DNA of 6,457 bases from an uncultured Nitrosotalea sp. (GCA_946478655.1 CAMLDG010000027.1:1-6457); one strand, 5' to 3'. Shown: positions 1 to 6,092, counted from the first letter of the stretch. A program made the numbers and translations. Notes: a model not told the origin generated them from the sequence alone.

Positions 1-12
1 ATTTCCTGAATG

Positions 13-21
13 TATATTATA
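13..21 (+). promoter_or_regulatory. TATA box (box A) for the beta-propeller operon
   Basis: The sequence TATATTATA is centred at base 17, 26 bp upstream of the GTG at 43. Archaeal TATA boxes lie about 25-28 bp before the transcription start, so the transcript would begin at or next to the GTG, as expected for a leaderless mRNA. The two upstream in-frame ATGs, at 10 and 28, would lie before that start site. Confidence 0.6.
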
Positions 22-42
22 CCAGAAATGTACGTTATACAC

Positions 43-1443
43 GTGAAAACACTAGTTGCAATAATTCTTGGCTTGTCTGTACTTGCATGTGTTGGACCAA
101 CTTTTGCTCATGCTGAACAACCAGGTTTTACAAATGCTGCAAGTATTAGCACTACTGGTGATTCTGAATTACCACATGTGTTTGTCTCAGGGGATGGAGT
201 CTTTGTGGTATGGACACAAACAAGTCTTGGCAAGTCTGATGTTTTATTTGCAAAGAGTACTGATGGAGGATATACGTTTGGTACTCCCGTTGACATATCA
301 GGATCTTCAAAGGGACAATCACTATATCCGCAATTTGTAGAAAAAGATAATCACGTTTATGTTACTTGGCAACTTTCACTTTCTGGCGTTTCCGATATCT
401 TGATGGCAAAAAGTGTTGATGGTGGAAAAAGTTTTGAAAAACCCGTTCAACTAAGTGATGGACAGCAACTTTCTGCATTTCCGCAAGTTGCACTATCTGG
501 GAACCATGTCTATGCTTCTTGGATTGAAAAGTCTGGTGACAATTCAACTAATATAATATTTGCAAAAAGCGATGACTCTGGAAATTCATTTGGAACTCCG
601 TTACATGTAACACACAACATGGGAAATTCTGGAATTCCAAAACTATACTCTGATGGAAACCAAGTCTATCTTGCATGGGAGGACAATAGCAGAGGAGATT
701 ATGAGATATTCTTGAGCAAAAGCAGCGATTCTGGTGCATCATTTCATGTTCCAGTTGACATCAGTACTACTACAGGACAATCTGGAACGCCTGAGGTTAT
801 AGTATCTGGAAATAATGTGTATGCAGTATGGATGGACAACACTTCGGGAACTTATGATATATTTTTCACAAAGAGCACTGATGGTGGGGAGACATTTGCA
901 AAGCCTGTCAGTGTTAGTCATCTCAAAGGAGACTCGGGATATCCACAGTTTGCTGTGTGGAAAAATAATATCTATGTGACCTGGACCCAGACCATCTCTG
1001 ATACAAACTATGACATATTTCTTGCAAAAAGCAGTAACAACGGAGACACTTTTGATAAACCAATAAACTTGAGCAATAACCCTGGCCCGTCTGGATGGCC
1101 AAAAATTGCTTCAGACGGAAATGTCTATGTAAGCTGGGTTGACAGCACTCCTGGAAAATTTGACATTTTGATTACAAAAAGTACTGATGGTGGCACAACA
1201 TTTGAAAATCCAACAAACTTGAGCCACTCCAAAACAGAGTCATATGAAAATGAAATGGCTGCATTAGATAATACAGTATACATGGTGTGGCAAGAAGGCA
1301 CAAGTGGAAATCATACAATTGTCTTCTCAAAGAGCACTACATTTGTTCCAGAGTTTGGCTCGCTTGCATCAATTGTGCTTGTCTTGTCGCTGGTATCAAT
1401 TGTAATAGTGTCAGCCAAGTCGGGCTTGAAATTAAAAACCTAA
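43..1443 (+). CDS. secreted Asp-box (BNR/sialidase-like) eight-repeat beta-propeller with PEFG-type C-terminal anchor
   Basis: This is a 466-residue exported protein. I start it at GTG 43, 26 bp after a TATA box; this places a Lys directly before the hydrophobic signal peptide (about residues 1-24, ending AHA). The body is eight repeats of about 51 residues, each with a 'vYvsW' strand. Seven carry an Asp box of the form S-x-D-x-G-x-[TS]-F, near residues 72, 124, 176, 227, 278, 330 (degenerate, SNNG) and 380. The N-terminal stretch before the first repeat resembles the inter-repeat linkers and probably closes the ring with the eighth repeat. The C-terminus has PEFG (about 436-439), a hydrophobic helix and a Lys-containing tail, the arrangement of thaumarchaeal archaeosortase-type sorting signals. 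The fold is therefore clear, but the ligand or substrate is not. Asp boxes are structural, and I see no evidence of the sialidase catalytic residues, so binding or adhesion at the cell surface is as likely as enzymatic activity. It is the first gene of an operon with pyrE. Confidence 0.85.
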   Translation: MKTLVAIILGLSVLACVGPTFAHAEQPGFTNAASISTTGDSELPHVFVSGDGVFVVWTQTSLGKSDVLFAKSTDGGYTFGTPVDISGSSKGQSLYPQFVEKDNHVYVTWQLSLSGVSDILMAKSVDGGKSFEKPVQLSDGQQLSAFPQVALSGNHVYASWIEKSGDNSTNIIFAKSDDSGNSFGTPLHVTHNMGNSGIPKLYSDGNQVYLAWEDNSRGDYEIFLSKSSDSGASFHVPVDISTTTGQSGTPEVIVSGNNVYAVWMDNTSGTYDIFFTKSTDGGETFAKPVSVSHLKGDSGYPQFAVWKNNIYVTWTQTISDTNYDIFLAKSSNNGDTFDKPINLSNNPGPSGWPKIASDGNVYVSWVDSTPGKFDILITKSTDGGTTFENPTNLSHSKTESYENEMAALDNTVYMVWQEGTSGNHTIVFSKSTTFVPEFGSLASIVLVLSLVSIVIVSAKSGLKLKT

Positions 1444-1446
1444 GTC

Positions 1447-1454
1447 AGAAGGTG
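1447..1454 (+). promoter_or_regulatory. Shine-Dalgarno of pyrE
   Basis: AGAAGGTG starts 3 bp after the propeller stop codon and ends 7 bp before the GTG at 1462. It is complementary to the pyrimidine-rich 3' end of archaeal 16S rRNA. It supports GTG 1462 rather than the internal ATG at 1492, and it fits the archaeal habit of using SD-led initiation for downstream genes of an operon. Confidence 0.65.
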
Positions 1455-1461
1455 TCTGATA

Positions 1462-2100
1462 GTGAACAAAACTTCAAAGCATGTTGCTGAAATGTTACTT
1501 GACATAAAAGCAGTAACATTTAGTTTTACAAAACCATACTTGTACACTTTTGTTTCTGGTGTCAAAGGACCTATGTATTGTGATAATCGACGATTGATAA
1601 GTTATCCAAACAAGAGACGAGCGGTAGTTGATGGAATCGTAAAGATTGCTAAAAGCCTGGATTTTGATATTGTTGGTGGTGTATCTACTGCTGGTATACC
1701 ATGGGCTGCCTTGATTGCTGAGAGACTAAACATGCCTATGATATACATCAGACCTGAAGCCAAAGGCTATGGAAAAAAAAGGCAGATAGAGGGAGATATG
1801 AAAAAAGGCGACAGAATTTTGGTGATTGAAGATCTTGTAAGTACTGGCCGTAGTGCCATATCTGCAATCAAGGCAGTGAGAAGAAATGGAGGGAAAGTAA
1901 GTGATTGCATATTTATTTTCACTTATGATCTTGATGCTGCAACAAAGAATTTTCAGAGAATTAGATGTAAAATGCATCCATTGCTCATATTCTCAGATCT
2001 TATTGAATCTGCAGTAACAAGAAATTACATTAGCAAAAAAGAAAAAGAAGAACTACTAAAATGGCATAAAAATCCAAAAAAATACTGGACGCCAATTTGA
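1462..2100 (+). CDS. pyrE: orotate phosphoribosyltransferase
   Basis: This predicted cytosolic enzyme of 212 residues would join orotate to PRPP to give orotidine 5'-monophosphate in de novo pyrimidine synthesis. Visible features in order are the N-terminal 'YCDNRRLISYP' substrate-site segment (about 39-49), the 'GGVSTAGIPWAA' loop (72-83), the flexible catalytic loop RPEAKGYG...IEG (97-111), and the PRPP-binding motif ILVIEDLVSTGRS (119-131) with its acidic pair E123-D124. The C-terminal W-x(3)-P segment is also typical, and the length matches the family. Compared with the bacterial loop R-K-E-A-K-D-H-G, the first Lys is replaced by Pro98 and the His by Tyr103, while Arg97 and Lys101 are kept. 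It starts with GTG behind a good SD, 18 bp after the propeller gene, so the two are almost certainly co-transcribed. There is no DNA-binding domain, which argues against a GfcR-type PyrE-like regulator. Confidence 0.87.
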   Translation: MNKTSKHVAEMLLDIKAVTFSFTKPYLYTFVSGVKGPMYCDNRRLISYPNKRRAVVDGIVKIAKSLDFDIVGGVSTAGIPWAALIAERLNMPMIYIRPEAKGYGKKRQIEGDMKKGDRILVIEDLVSTGRSAISAIKAVRRNGGKVSDCIFIFTYDLDAATKNFQRIRCKMHPLLIFSDLIESAVTRNYISKKEKEELLKWHKNPKKYWTPI

Positions 2101-2142
2101 CCTGATGCTTAACGACCCGCATTACTGATGAATCACTCAGGT
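2100..2142 (+). other. weak inverted repeat after pyrE
   Basis: ACCTGA (2100-2105) is the exact reverse complement of TCAGGT (2137-2142), with a 31-base loop. It overlaps the pyrE stop codon. No T-run follows, so it is not a standard archaeal terminator. It could be a 3'-end mRNA structure or chance. Confidence 0.2.
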
Positions 2143-2173
2143 TGTACAGTCCTATGTGAAATAACTAAAAAAG

Positions 2174-2181
2174 AATAATTA
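2174..2181 (+). promoter_or_regulatory. TATA-like box before the small membrane protein gene
   Basis: AATAATTA is centred near 2178, 26 bp before the GTG at 2204, the same distance as at the first gene. This suggests a separate promoter and a leaderless transcript for the membrane protein and carotenoid oxygenase pair. The match to a TATA consensus is modest. Confidence 0.4.
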
Positions 2182-2184
2182 CTG

Positions 2185-2200
2185 ATAATGTCTTCATTAT
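2185..2200 (+). promoter_or_regulatory. palindrome ATAATG-N4-CATTAT, putative operator at the transcription start
   Basis: Two perfect 6-base arms are separated by TCTT. The palindrome spans -19 to -4 relative to GTG 2204, between the TATA-like box and the predicted leaderless start. A dimeric regulator bound here would block initiation. If the transcript instead began further upstream, the same bases would form a small hairpin just before the start codon. The symmetry is seen directly; the role is inferred. Confidence 0.35.
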
Positions 2201-2203
2201 GAC

Positions 2204-2422
2204 GTGATTCCAATTATTCTTGTTTCAAAATTTGTACTGCTAGTTGTAATTGATATACTCCCTTTCAAAGGATCCACGTTGTCTCTTTTAGTGATTGCAC
2301 TTATTGCTGTAATTGCTCTTGCAATTTTTCGATTCTTGGTTCCTCTGATAATAGCAGGAATAATAGTGATATTGTTGCTTGTTTTGATATTTGGGGGAAT
2401 TCCGATCTCTATTTCCAAGTGA
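2204..2422 (+). CDS. 72-residue hydrophobic membrane protein, unknown function
   Basis: I do not recognise this protein. It is almost entirely hydrophobic, with three probable membrane segments near residues 3-20, 26-42 and 44-64, split by a short polar turn (FKGST, 21-25) and an Arg-Phe near 43-44, and a short polar tail ending in Lys. The start is GTG at 2204; in frame, a TAA at 2186-2188 excludes a longer form. A TATA-like box 26 bp upstream and a palindrome next to the start support expression. Its stop codon lies 7 bp before the carotenoid oxygenase ATG, so the two are probably one transcript. A job in holding the oxygenase or its lipophilic substrate at the membrane is conceivable but is inference only. 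The opposite strand is also open across this span, so a non-coding origin is not fully excluded. Confidence 0.6.
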   Translation: MIPIILVSKFVLLVVIDILPFKGSTLSLLVIALIAVIALAIFRFLVPLIIAGIIVILLLVLIFGGIPISISK

Positions 2423-2429
2423 GCCTGCT

Positions 2430-3836
2430 ATGAAAACTAGATTTCAACTTGGTTTTACTACCTTAGAAGATGAAATCCGTATTGAGAGTATTCCTGTGAA
2501 GGGAACTATTCCTAATTGGCTTTCTGGTACTTTGATCAGAAATGGACCTGCCAAGTTTGAGGTTGGCAAAGAAAAATTTAGACACTGGTTTGATGGTTTG
2601 GCTATGCTGCACAAATTTTCCTTCAAAGAGGGCAAAGTTGCATATGCAAACAAGTTTCTAGAAAGCAAAGCATTCAAGTCTGCGATGGAAACAGACAAAA
2701 TTAGTTATAGGGAATTTGCAACTGATCCGTGTCGTTCCATATTCAAACGTGTATCTTCAATGTTTTCTAATACATTTACGGACAATGCCAATGTAAACAT
2801 AACAAAGATTGCTTCTAGTTTTGTAGCATTAACTGAAACTCCACTTCCTGTGGAGTTTGATCCTCAAACACTCCAGACTGTGGGAGTTTTTACATATGAT
2901 GATAAAATAGAATCTGGACTCACTACTGCACATCCTCATTATGACTTTGTGCGTCATGAGATGGTCAACTATGCAACAAAAATTTCTCGTGCTAGCAGTT
3001 ACAATATTTACCGAATTATTGATGGAGAAAATCATAGAAACTTGATAGGATCCATATCGGTGGAGGAGCCTGCTTACATGCATAGCTTTGGCATGACAGA
3101 AAACTATGTCATACTTGTAGAATTTCCAATAGTTGTAAAACCACTTGATCTTCTACTGAGTGGAAAACCATTCATAGAAAACTTTTCTTGGAAACCAGAG
3201 AGAGGAACACGATTTATTATATTTAATAAACAAAACGGCACTCTTGTTGGAACATACAAAACTGATGCCTTTTTTGCTTTTCACCATGCTAATTCGTTTG
3301 AAAAAGAGGGTGAAATATTTGTGGACATTGTTGCTTACCCAGATTCATCTATTATCAATGCGCTGTATTTGGATGTGTTAAGGGATCAGGGTCCTAACGT
3401 TACTCCTGTCAGTGAGCTTAGGCGATATAGGATATCTCTTCAGGGAATGCCTGTGAAATATGATGTCATTTCACACGATGCTATAGAACTGCCACGAATA
3501 AACTACAAACAACACAACACACGTGATTATCAATTTGTTTATGGGATTTCAACATACGGTGTTAACAATTTTGCCAATCAACTAGTCAAAGTAGATGTGT
3601 CACAAAGAACATCCAAGACTTGGTCTGAAGATGATTGTTATCCTGGAGAGCCTGTCTTTGTTGCTACTCCAGATGCAGTCAAAGAAGATGATGGGCTTAT
3701 TCTTTCAGTAGTTCTTGATGCAACAAATAACAAGTCATTTTTACTTGTATTGGATGCTGTAACTTTTCTAGAGGTGGCAAGAGCAGAGGTACCACATCCA
3801 ATCCCATTTGGATTTCATGGACAGTACTTTGAATAA
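2430..3836 (+). CDS. carotenoid cleavage oxygenase, animal RPE65/BCO-like
   Basis: This non-heme Fe(II) enzyme of 468 residues is predicted to split a double bond in a carotenoid or apocarotenoid using O2. The seven-bladed propeller family is recognised by four iron-binding histidines: H168 (TAHPH), H218 (YMHSF), H285 (FHHAN) and H463 (GFHGQ). The second-shell glutamates E136 (LTETP), E353 (IELP) and E407 (PGEP) line up with RPE65 E148, E417 and E469. Several stretches are typical of animal members rather than of plant or cyanobacterial ones: [11 protein letters not shown] (53-63), DPCRSIF (99-105), TDNANVNI (117-124), HSFGMTENY (218-226) and VARAEV (449-454). There is no signal peptide or membrane helix. 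From memory, the Nitrosotalea devanaterra homologue cleaves beta-apocarotenoids at C13'-C14', not bicyclic carotenoids; the specificity here cannot be read from sequence. I chose ATG 2430, which has GTGAG as a weak SD at 2419-2423, over the in-frame TTG at 2391 inside the upstream gene. Confidence 0.92.
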   Translation: MKTRFQLGFTTLEDEIRIESIPVKGTIPNWLSGTLIRNGPAKFEVGKEKFRHWFDGLAMLHKFSFKEGKVAYANKFLESKAFKSAMETDKISYREFATDPCRSIFKRVSSMFSNTFTDNANVNITKIASSFVALTETPLPVEFDPQTLQTVGVFTYDDKIESGLTTAHPHYDFVRHEMVNYATKISRASSYNIYRIIDGENHRNLIGSISVEEPAYMHSFGMTENYVILVEFPIVVKPLDLLLSGKPFIENFSWKPERGTRFIIFNKQNGTLVGTYKTDAFFAFHHANSFEKEGEIFVDIVAYPDSSIINALYLDVLRDQGPNVTPVSELRRYRISLQGMPVKYDVISHDAIELPRINYKQHNTRDYQFVYGISTYGVNNFANQLVKVDVSQRTSKTWSEDDCYPGEPVFVATPDAVKEDDGLILSVVLDATNNKSFLLVLDAVTFLEVARAEVPHPIPFGFHGQYFE

Positions 3837-3944
3837 AATAATAAAAAATGAAAACTATATTTGTGGTAGTTTGTTACATGCATTGAACCTGTGGTTTTGT
3901 TGATATGACTAATTACCTAAATGCGATGTCATCTACTAGTTATC

Positions 3945-4061
3945 ATGTCTCCTTTCACAACTGGTTCATGCATGAAGTGTGGATATCAGGCAAAACCGCG
4001 AAAAGACCACTCTGATGTAGAATTTGGTACATGTCCTAAATGTAACAATGAACTGACCTGA
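3945..4061 (+). CDS. 38-residue zinc-ribbon mini-protein
   Basis: This short reading frame encodes CxxC at residues 9-12 (CMKC) and a second CxxC at 30-33 (CPKC), each with a typical knuckle context (CMKCGY, CPKCNN). The 17 residues between them are polar and Lys-rich. Two such knuckles form a single zinc ribbon, common in archaeal mini-proteins that bind nucleic acid or partner proteins. The function is unknown. An in-frame ATG at 3921 would add eight residues; a stop at 3918-3920 bars anything longer. A weak TAATTA at 3910-3915 may be its promoter. A T8 run at 4107-4114 follows, so it probably has its own short transcript. Confidence 0.65.
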   Translation: MSPFTTGSCMKCGYQAKPRKDHSDVEFGTCPKCNNELT

Positions 4062-4106
4062 AAATTCTATTCTCTATGAATTTACGTATGAAATTCAATG
4101 AAGCGA

Positions 4107-4114
4107 TTTTTTTT
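4107..4114 (+). terminator. T8 run, transcription terminator
   Basis: Eight consecutive T residues lie 45 bp after the zinc-ribbon stop codon. Archaeal RNA polymerase terminates at T-runs without needing a hairpin. The run separates the zinc-ribbon gene from the coiled-coil gene. Confidence 0.5.
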
Positions 4115-4137
4115 ATGACTGGTTTTCATAGGCACTG

Positions 4138-4143
4138 TTAAAT
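4138..4143 (+). promoter_or_regulatory. TATA-like box for the coiled-coil mini-gene
   Basis: TTAAAT is centred about 27 bp before ATG 4168, the spacing of a leaderless archaeal promoter. It favours ATG 4168 over the in-frame ATG at 4159, which would be only 18 bp from the box. Confidence 0.4.
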
Positions 4144-4167
4144 CCACACCTTAATCCGATGTATCTT

Positions 4168-4338
4168 ATGAACAAGAAAAAAGCACTAGCTGAATCAATT
4201 GCAATTCAAAAGGTAAGACTAGATAAAGTAAATGAAAAACTCAAAGATCAAAATCTTAGCAATGAACAAAAAGGAACACTAGAATCTGAAAAAAGAATCG
4301 CTAATGAAGAAATTTTGAAACTAGAAACCACGAAATAA
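4168..4338 (+). CDS. 56-residue charged helical (coiled-coil) protein, unknown function
   Basis: I do not recognise a family. The protein is rich in Lys, Glu, Leu, Ile, Asn and Gln, with no Pro, Cys or Trp. Residues 6-28 and 32-53 each show hydrophobic residues at roughly heptad spacing, split by a polar N-L-S-N-E-Q turn. This predicts two amphipathic helices that could fold as a hairpin or dimerise. The start is ATG 4168, placed 27 bp after a TATA-like box; a form starting at ATG 4159 adds three residues. It converges on the epimerase gene, with only 2 bp between the two stop codons, so its transcript probably ends within the 3' part of that gene, in the T-rich stretch after 4341. The coding reading rests on composition, promoter spacing and a clean frame. 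Confidence 0.55.
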   Translation: MNKKKALAESIAIQKVRLDKVNEKLKDQNLSNEQKGTLESEKRIANEEILKLETTK

Positions 4339-4340
4339 TA

Positions 4341-4760
4341 TCATTTTATTTCCAAAAGCTCGACAAGACCACAGTTTGTATTCTTTGTATTCAAATCTAC
4401 AAATGCAATACGACGCTCGTCAAAGCCTTTGACAGGGTTTACTATAATGGTTGCACCTTTTTTTGCAAGTGATTCCAGTTCTGATTCTATGTTTTTTACC
4501 TCATAGCAGATGTGGTGAATTCCACCTCCAGATCTTGCAAATTCGCTAATGGCAGAATCCTGTGATGCAGGCTCTATTAGTTCCAGGAATGGTTCTCCTA
4601 TCTTCATGAGACAGATGTTGACTTTTTGGCTGCCTACTGGCATTATGCCACTTACCGTCTCAAAATTTAGGTATCTTTTTAGCTCTCCCAATGATTCCTG
4701 GATGTTATTTACTACAATTCCCACATGATGTAATTTCATGAAAGTTTTGGTGCTATTCAT
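4341..4760 (-). CDS. mce: methylmalonyl-CoA epimerase
   Basis: This 139-residue metalloenzyme of the vicinal oxygen chelate (glyoxalase-fold) superfamily is predicted to interconvert the 2S and 2R forms of methylmalonyl-CoA. In these archaea that step precedes methylmalonyl-CoA mutase in the 3-hydroxypropionate/4-hydroxybutyrate cycle. Two beta-alpha-beta-beta-beta modules are visible, starting at KLHHVGIVV (9-17) and GIHHICYEV (80-88). All four metal ligands of the family have counterparts: His12, Gln45 (in SQKV, matching EQGV), His83 and Glu134 (in LVELLE). The ELIEP segment (60-64) and the RIAFVD segment (117-122) are also typical. I chose ATG 4760; ATG 4739 gives a shorter 132-residue form beginning MKLHH, and a TTG at 4766 is unlikely. 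No mutase subunit is adjacent. The gene is divergent from mqnE. Confidence 0.83.
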   Translation of the reverse strand: MNSTKTFMKLHHVGIVVNNIQESLGELKRYLNFETVSGIMPVGSQKVNICLMKIGEPFLELIEPASQDSAISEFARSGGGIHHICYEVKNIESELESLAKKGATIIVNPVKGFDERRIAFVDLNTKNTNCGLVELLEIK

Positions 4761-4785
4761 GTACAATAATCTAGCGAATTGTATG

Positions 4786-4791
4786 TTAATT
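4786..4791 (-). promoter_or_regulatory. TATA-like box for the epimerase gene
   Basis: Read on the minus strand, AATTAA lies at -31 to -26 relative to ATG 4760, consistent with a leaderless transcript from that ATG. It touches the mqnE box on the other strand. Confidence 0.4.
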
Positions 4792-4798
4792 TTATATT
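4791..4798 (+). promoter_or_regulatory. TATA box for mqnE
   Basis: TTTATATT is centred 26-27 bp before ATG 4821. It fixes the start there and rules out the in-frame TTG at 4779, which lies upstream of the box. Confidence 0.6.
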
Positions 4799-4820
4799 GA
4801 TACTGGATTCATCTGGTATC

Positions 4821-5918
4821 ATGCTTGAAAAACTAGTCAAGGACTCCAAAGCACTTGAGAAAGCCATTGCTGGTGAAGAGCTCACTTACGATGACGGAGT
4901 GGAACTGATGGCATATGACAACCTCTACATGTTAGGTGCCGCAGCAGACTTGATTAGACAAAAAAGAGTTGGACAACAAGTAACTTTTGCCGCATCATAT
5001 TATCTGAATTATACTAATGTCTGCGCCGCAAGCTGCCAGATGTGTGCATTTTACAGAAAAGGAAACGAGTCTGATGCATACACATTATCAGCAAAGGACA
5101 TCGAAGGTCGTGTTGCAATTGCAAAGAGCTTGGGTGCAACAGAGGTTCACATTGTTGGCGGTTTTCATCCTGAACTTCCACTTGAATATTATGAGGAAAT
5201 GTTTCGTACCATTAAAAAAAGTCATCCAGAGATGCACATCAAGGCACTCACTGCTGCCGAAGTCTTTTTCATTGCAAGACTGACAAAAAATTCTGTCAAG
5301 GAAGTCTTGACTAGACTGAAGGCATCTGGCCTTGATACAATGCCTGGTGGAGGTGCAGAACTGTTCCACCCTGATATCAGAAATCAGATAGTCCGTGGCA
5401 AATGTTCAGGTCAAGAGTGGCTTGATACAATAGAGCAGGCTCACAACCTTGGGATAAAGAGCAATGTCACAATGCTCTTTGGACATATTGAAAAACCTGA
5501 GCATATCGTAGATCATCTCGTAAAGATAAGAGAAGTACAAAAGAGGACCAAGGGATTTCTTACGTTGATACCGCTAAAATTCAGCCTTGACAATACTGAA
5601 CTTGAAAAGAAGGGCCTGGTAACATCTGAGAGTGCCTCTACGTATGACCTTAGGGTGACTGCCGTATCAAGATTGATGCTTGCAAGCCAACTTGACAACA
5701 TCTCTGTATACTGGGTTGCATTGGGCAAAAAACTTGCACAAGTTGCCTTGACATATGGTGGAAATGACTTGGTTGGTACTGCATTCTCAGAAGAGATCTA
5801 TCGTGCAGCAGGCAAGGGAACAAACTCTTCCATAATTGAACTAGCAAACATGATAAAAGAGATTGGTAGAGAACCTGCACAAAGGGACACGTTCTTTAAC
5901 GTTTTACAAAAATTCTAA
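4821..5918 (+). CDS. mqnE: aminodeoxyfutalosine synthase (radical SAM)
   Basis: This 365-residue cytosolic radical SAM enzyme is predicted to couple 3-[(1-carboxyvinyl)oxy]benzoate with the adenosyl radical from SAM to form aminodeoxyfutalosine, a step of the futalosine route to menaquinone. The 4Fe-4S ligands are C68, C72 and C75 in a CxxxCxxC motif, following YLNYTNVC. Family signatures follow: VHIVGGFHP (109-117), HIKALTAAE (139-147), PGGGAELF (175-182), SNVTMLFGHIE (214-224) and IPLKF (250-254). The PGGGAE motif separates it from the F420 enzyme CofH, which has PGTAAE there. The IPL segment fits MqnE better than MqnC, which I recall as having IPW. Length is normal for the family. ATG 4821 is set by the TATA box 26 bp upstream. 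It diverges from the epimerase gene and appears monocistronic. The remaining doubt is MqnE against MqnC. Confidence 0.82.
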   Translation: MLEKLVKDSKALEKAIAGEELTYDDGVELMAYDNLYMLGAAADLIRQKRVGQQVTFAASYYLNYTNVCAASCQMCAFYRKGNESDAYTLSAKDIEGRVAIAKSLGATEVHIVGGFHPELPLEYYEEMFRTIKKSHPEMHIKALTAAEVFFIARLTKNSVKEVLTRLKASGLDTMPGGGAELFHPDIRNQIVRGKCSGQEWLDTIEQAHNLGIKSNVTMLFGHIEKPEHIVDHLVKIREVQKRTKGFLTLIPLKFSLDNTELEKKGLVTSESASTYDLRVTAVSRLMLASQLDNISVYWVALGKKLAQVALTYGGNDLVGTAFSEEIYRAAGKGTNSSIIELANMIKEIGREPAQRDTFFNVLQKF

Positions 5919-6000
5919 AAATCCGGGACAGATCTAAAAAACAATTGAATATTCTTGTCTTTCTGTTATCTGATTTATGTTTTACATGCATGAAGAAATA

Positions 6001-6008
6001 TTTTTTTT
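6001..6008 (+). terminator. T8 run ending the mqnE transcript
   Basis: Eight T residues lie 82 bp after the mqnE stop, preceded by a T-rich stretch at 5950-5985 where earlier termination is also possible. The octamer TGCATGAA occurs on both sides, at 5987-5994 and 6012-6019, and ATGAA (5990-5994) can pair with TTCAT (6007-6011) across the run. Confidence 0.45.
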
Positions 6009-6060
6009 CATTGCATGAATTCAAAAATGTAATTTAACGTCATATCAATTCTGCTCGTTC

Positions 6061-6067
6061 TTTAATA
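6061..6067 (+). promoter_or_regulatory. TATA-like box for the family 4 spherulation protein gene
   Basis: TTTAATA is centred about 29 bp before ATG 6093. It favours that start over the in-frame ATG at 6078, which is only 14 bp from the box. Confidence 0.45.
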
Positions 6068-6092
6068 GCATAGAAGAATGTTCTATCACTTA

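Noticed and set aside
43..1443. Sialidase (neuraminidase) enzyme call for the propeller
   Set aside because: Asp boxes occur in many non-enzymatic propellers. The catalytic Arg triad and Tyr/Glu pair of sialidases are not evident.
2101..2142. Possible C/D box small RNA, with TGATG, CTGA and TGATGA motifs
   Set aside because: The would-be boxes D' and C' overlap in CTGATGA, the first box C is imperfect (TGATGC), and no terminal CTGA box D lies at the right distance.
2197..2418. Minus-strand open frame of 73 codons opposite the small membrane protein
   Set aside because: Its product is a Thr/Ile/Asn-rich string with no family features. The plus-strand frame has coherent membrane segments, a promoter-like box and tight spacing to the next gene.
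2391..2429. TTG-initiated N-terminal extension of the carotenoid oxygenase
   Set aside because: It would overlap the end of the upstream gene and adds 13 residues not needed by the family. ATG 2430 has a weak SD and a normal N-terminus.
3965..3976. 12-bp perfect palindrome TTCATGCATGAA
   Set aside because: It lies inside the zinc-ribbon frame and encodes the first cysteine knuckle, so it is most simply explained by coding sequence.
4779..4820. TTG-initiated extension of MqnE
   Set aside because: The extension contains the TATA box, and the translation MYVNFILILDSSGI is not typical of the family.
4821..5918. CofH (F420 biosynthesis) as the identity of the radical SAM protein
   Set aside because: The PGGGAE motif, HIVGGFHP and HIKALTAAE segments fit the menaquinone enzymes; CofH carries PGTAAE in the corresponding place.
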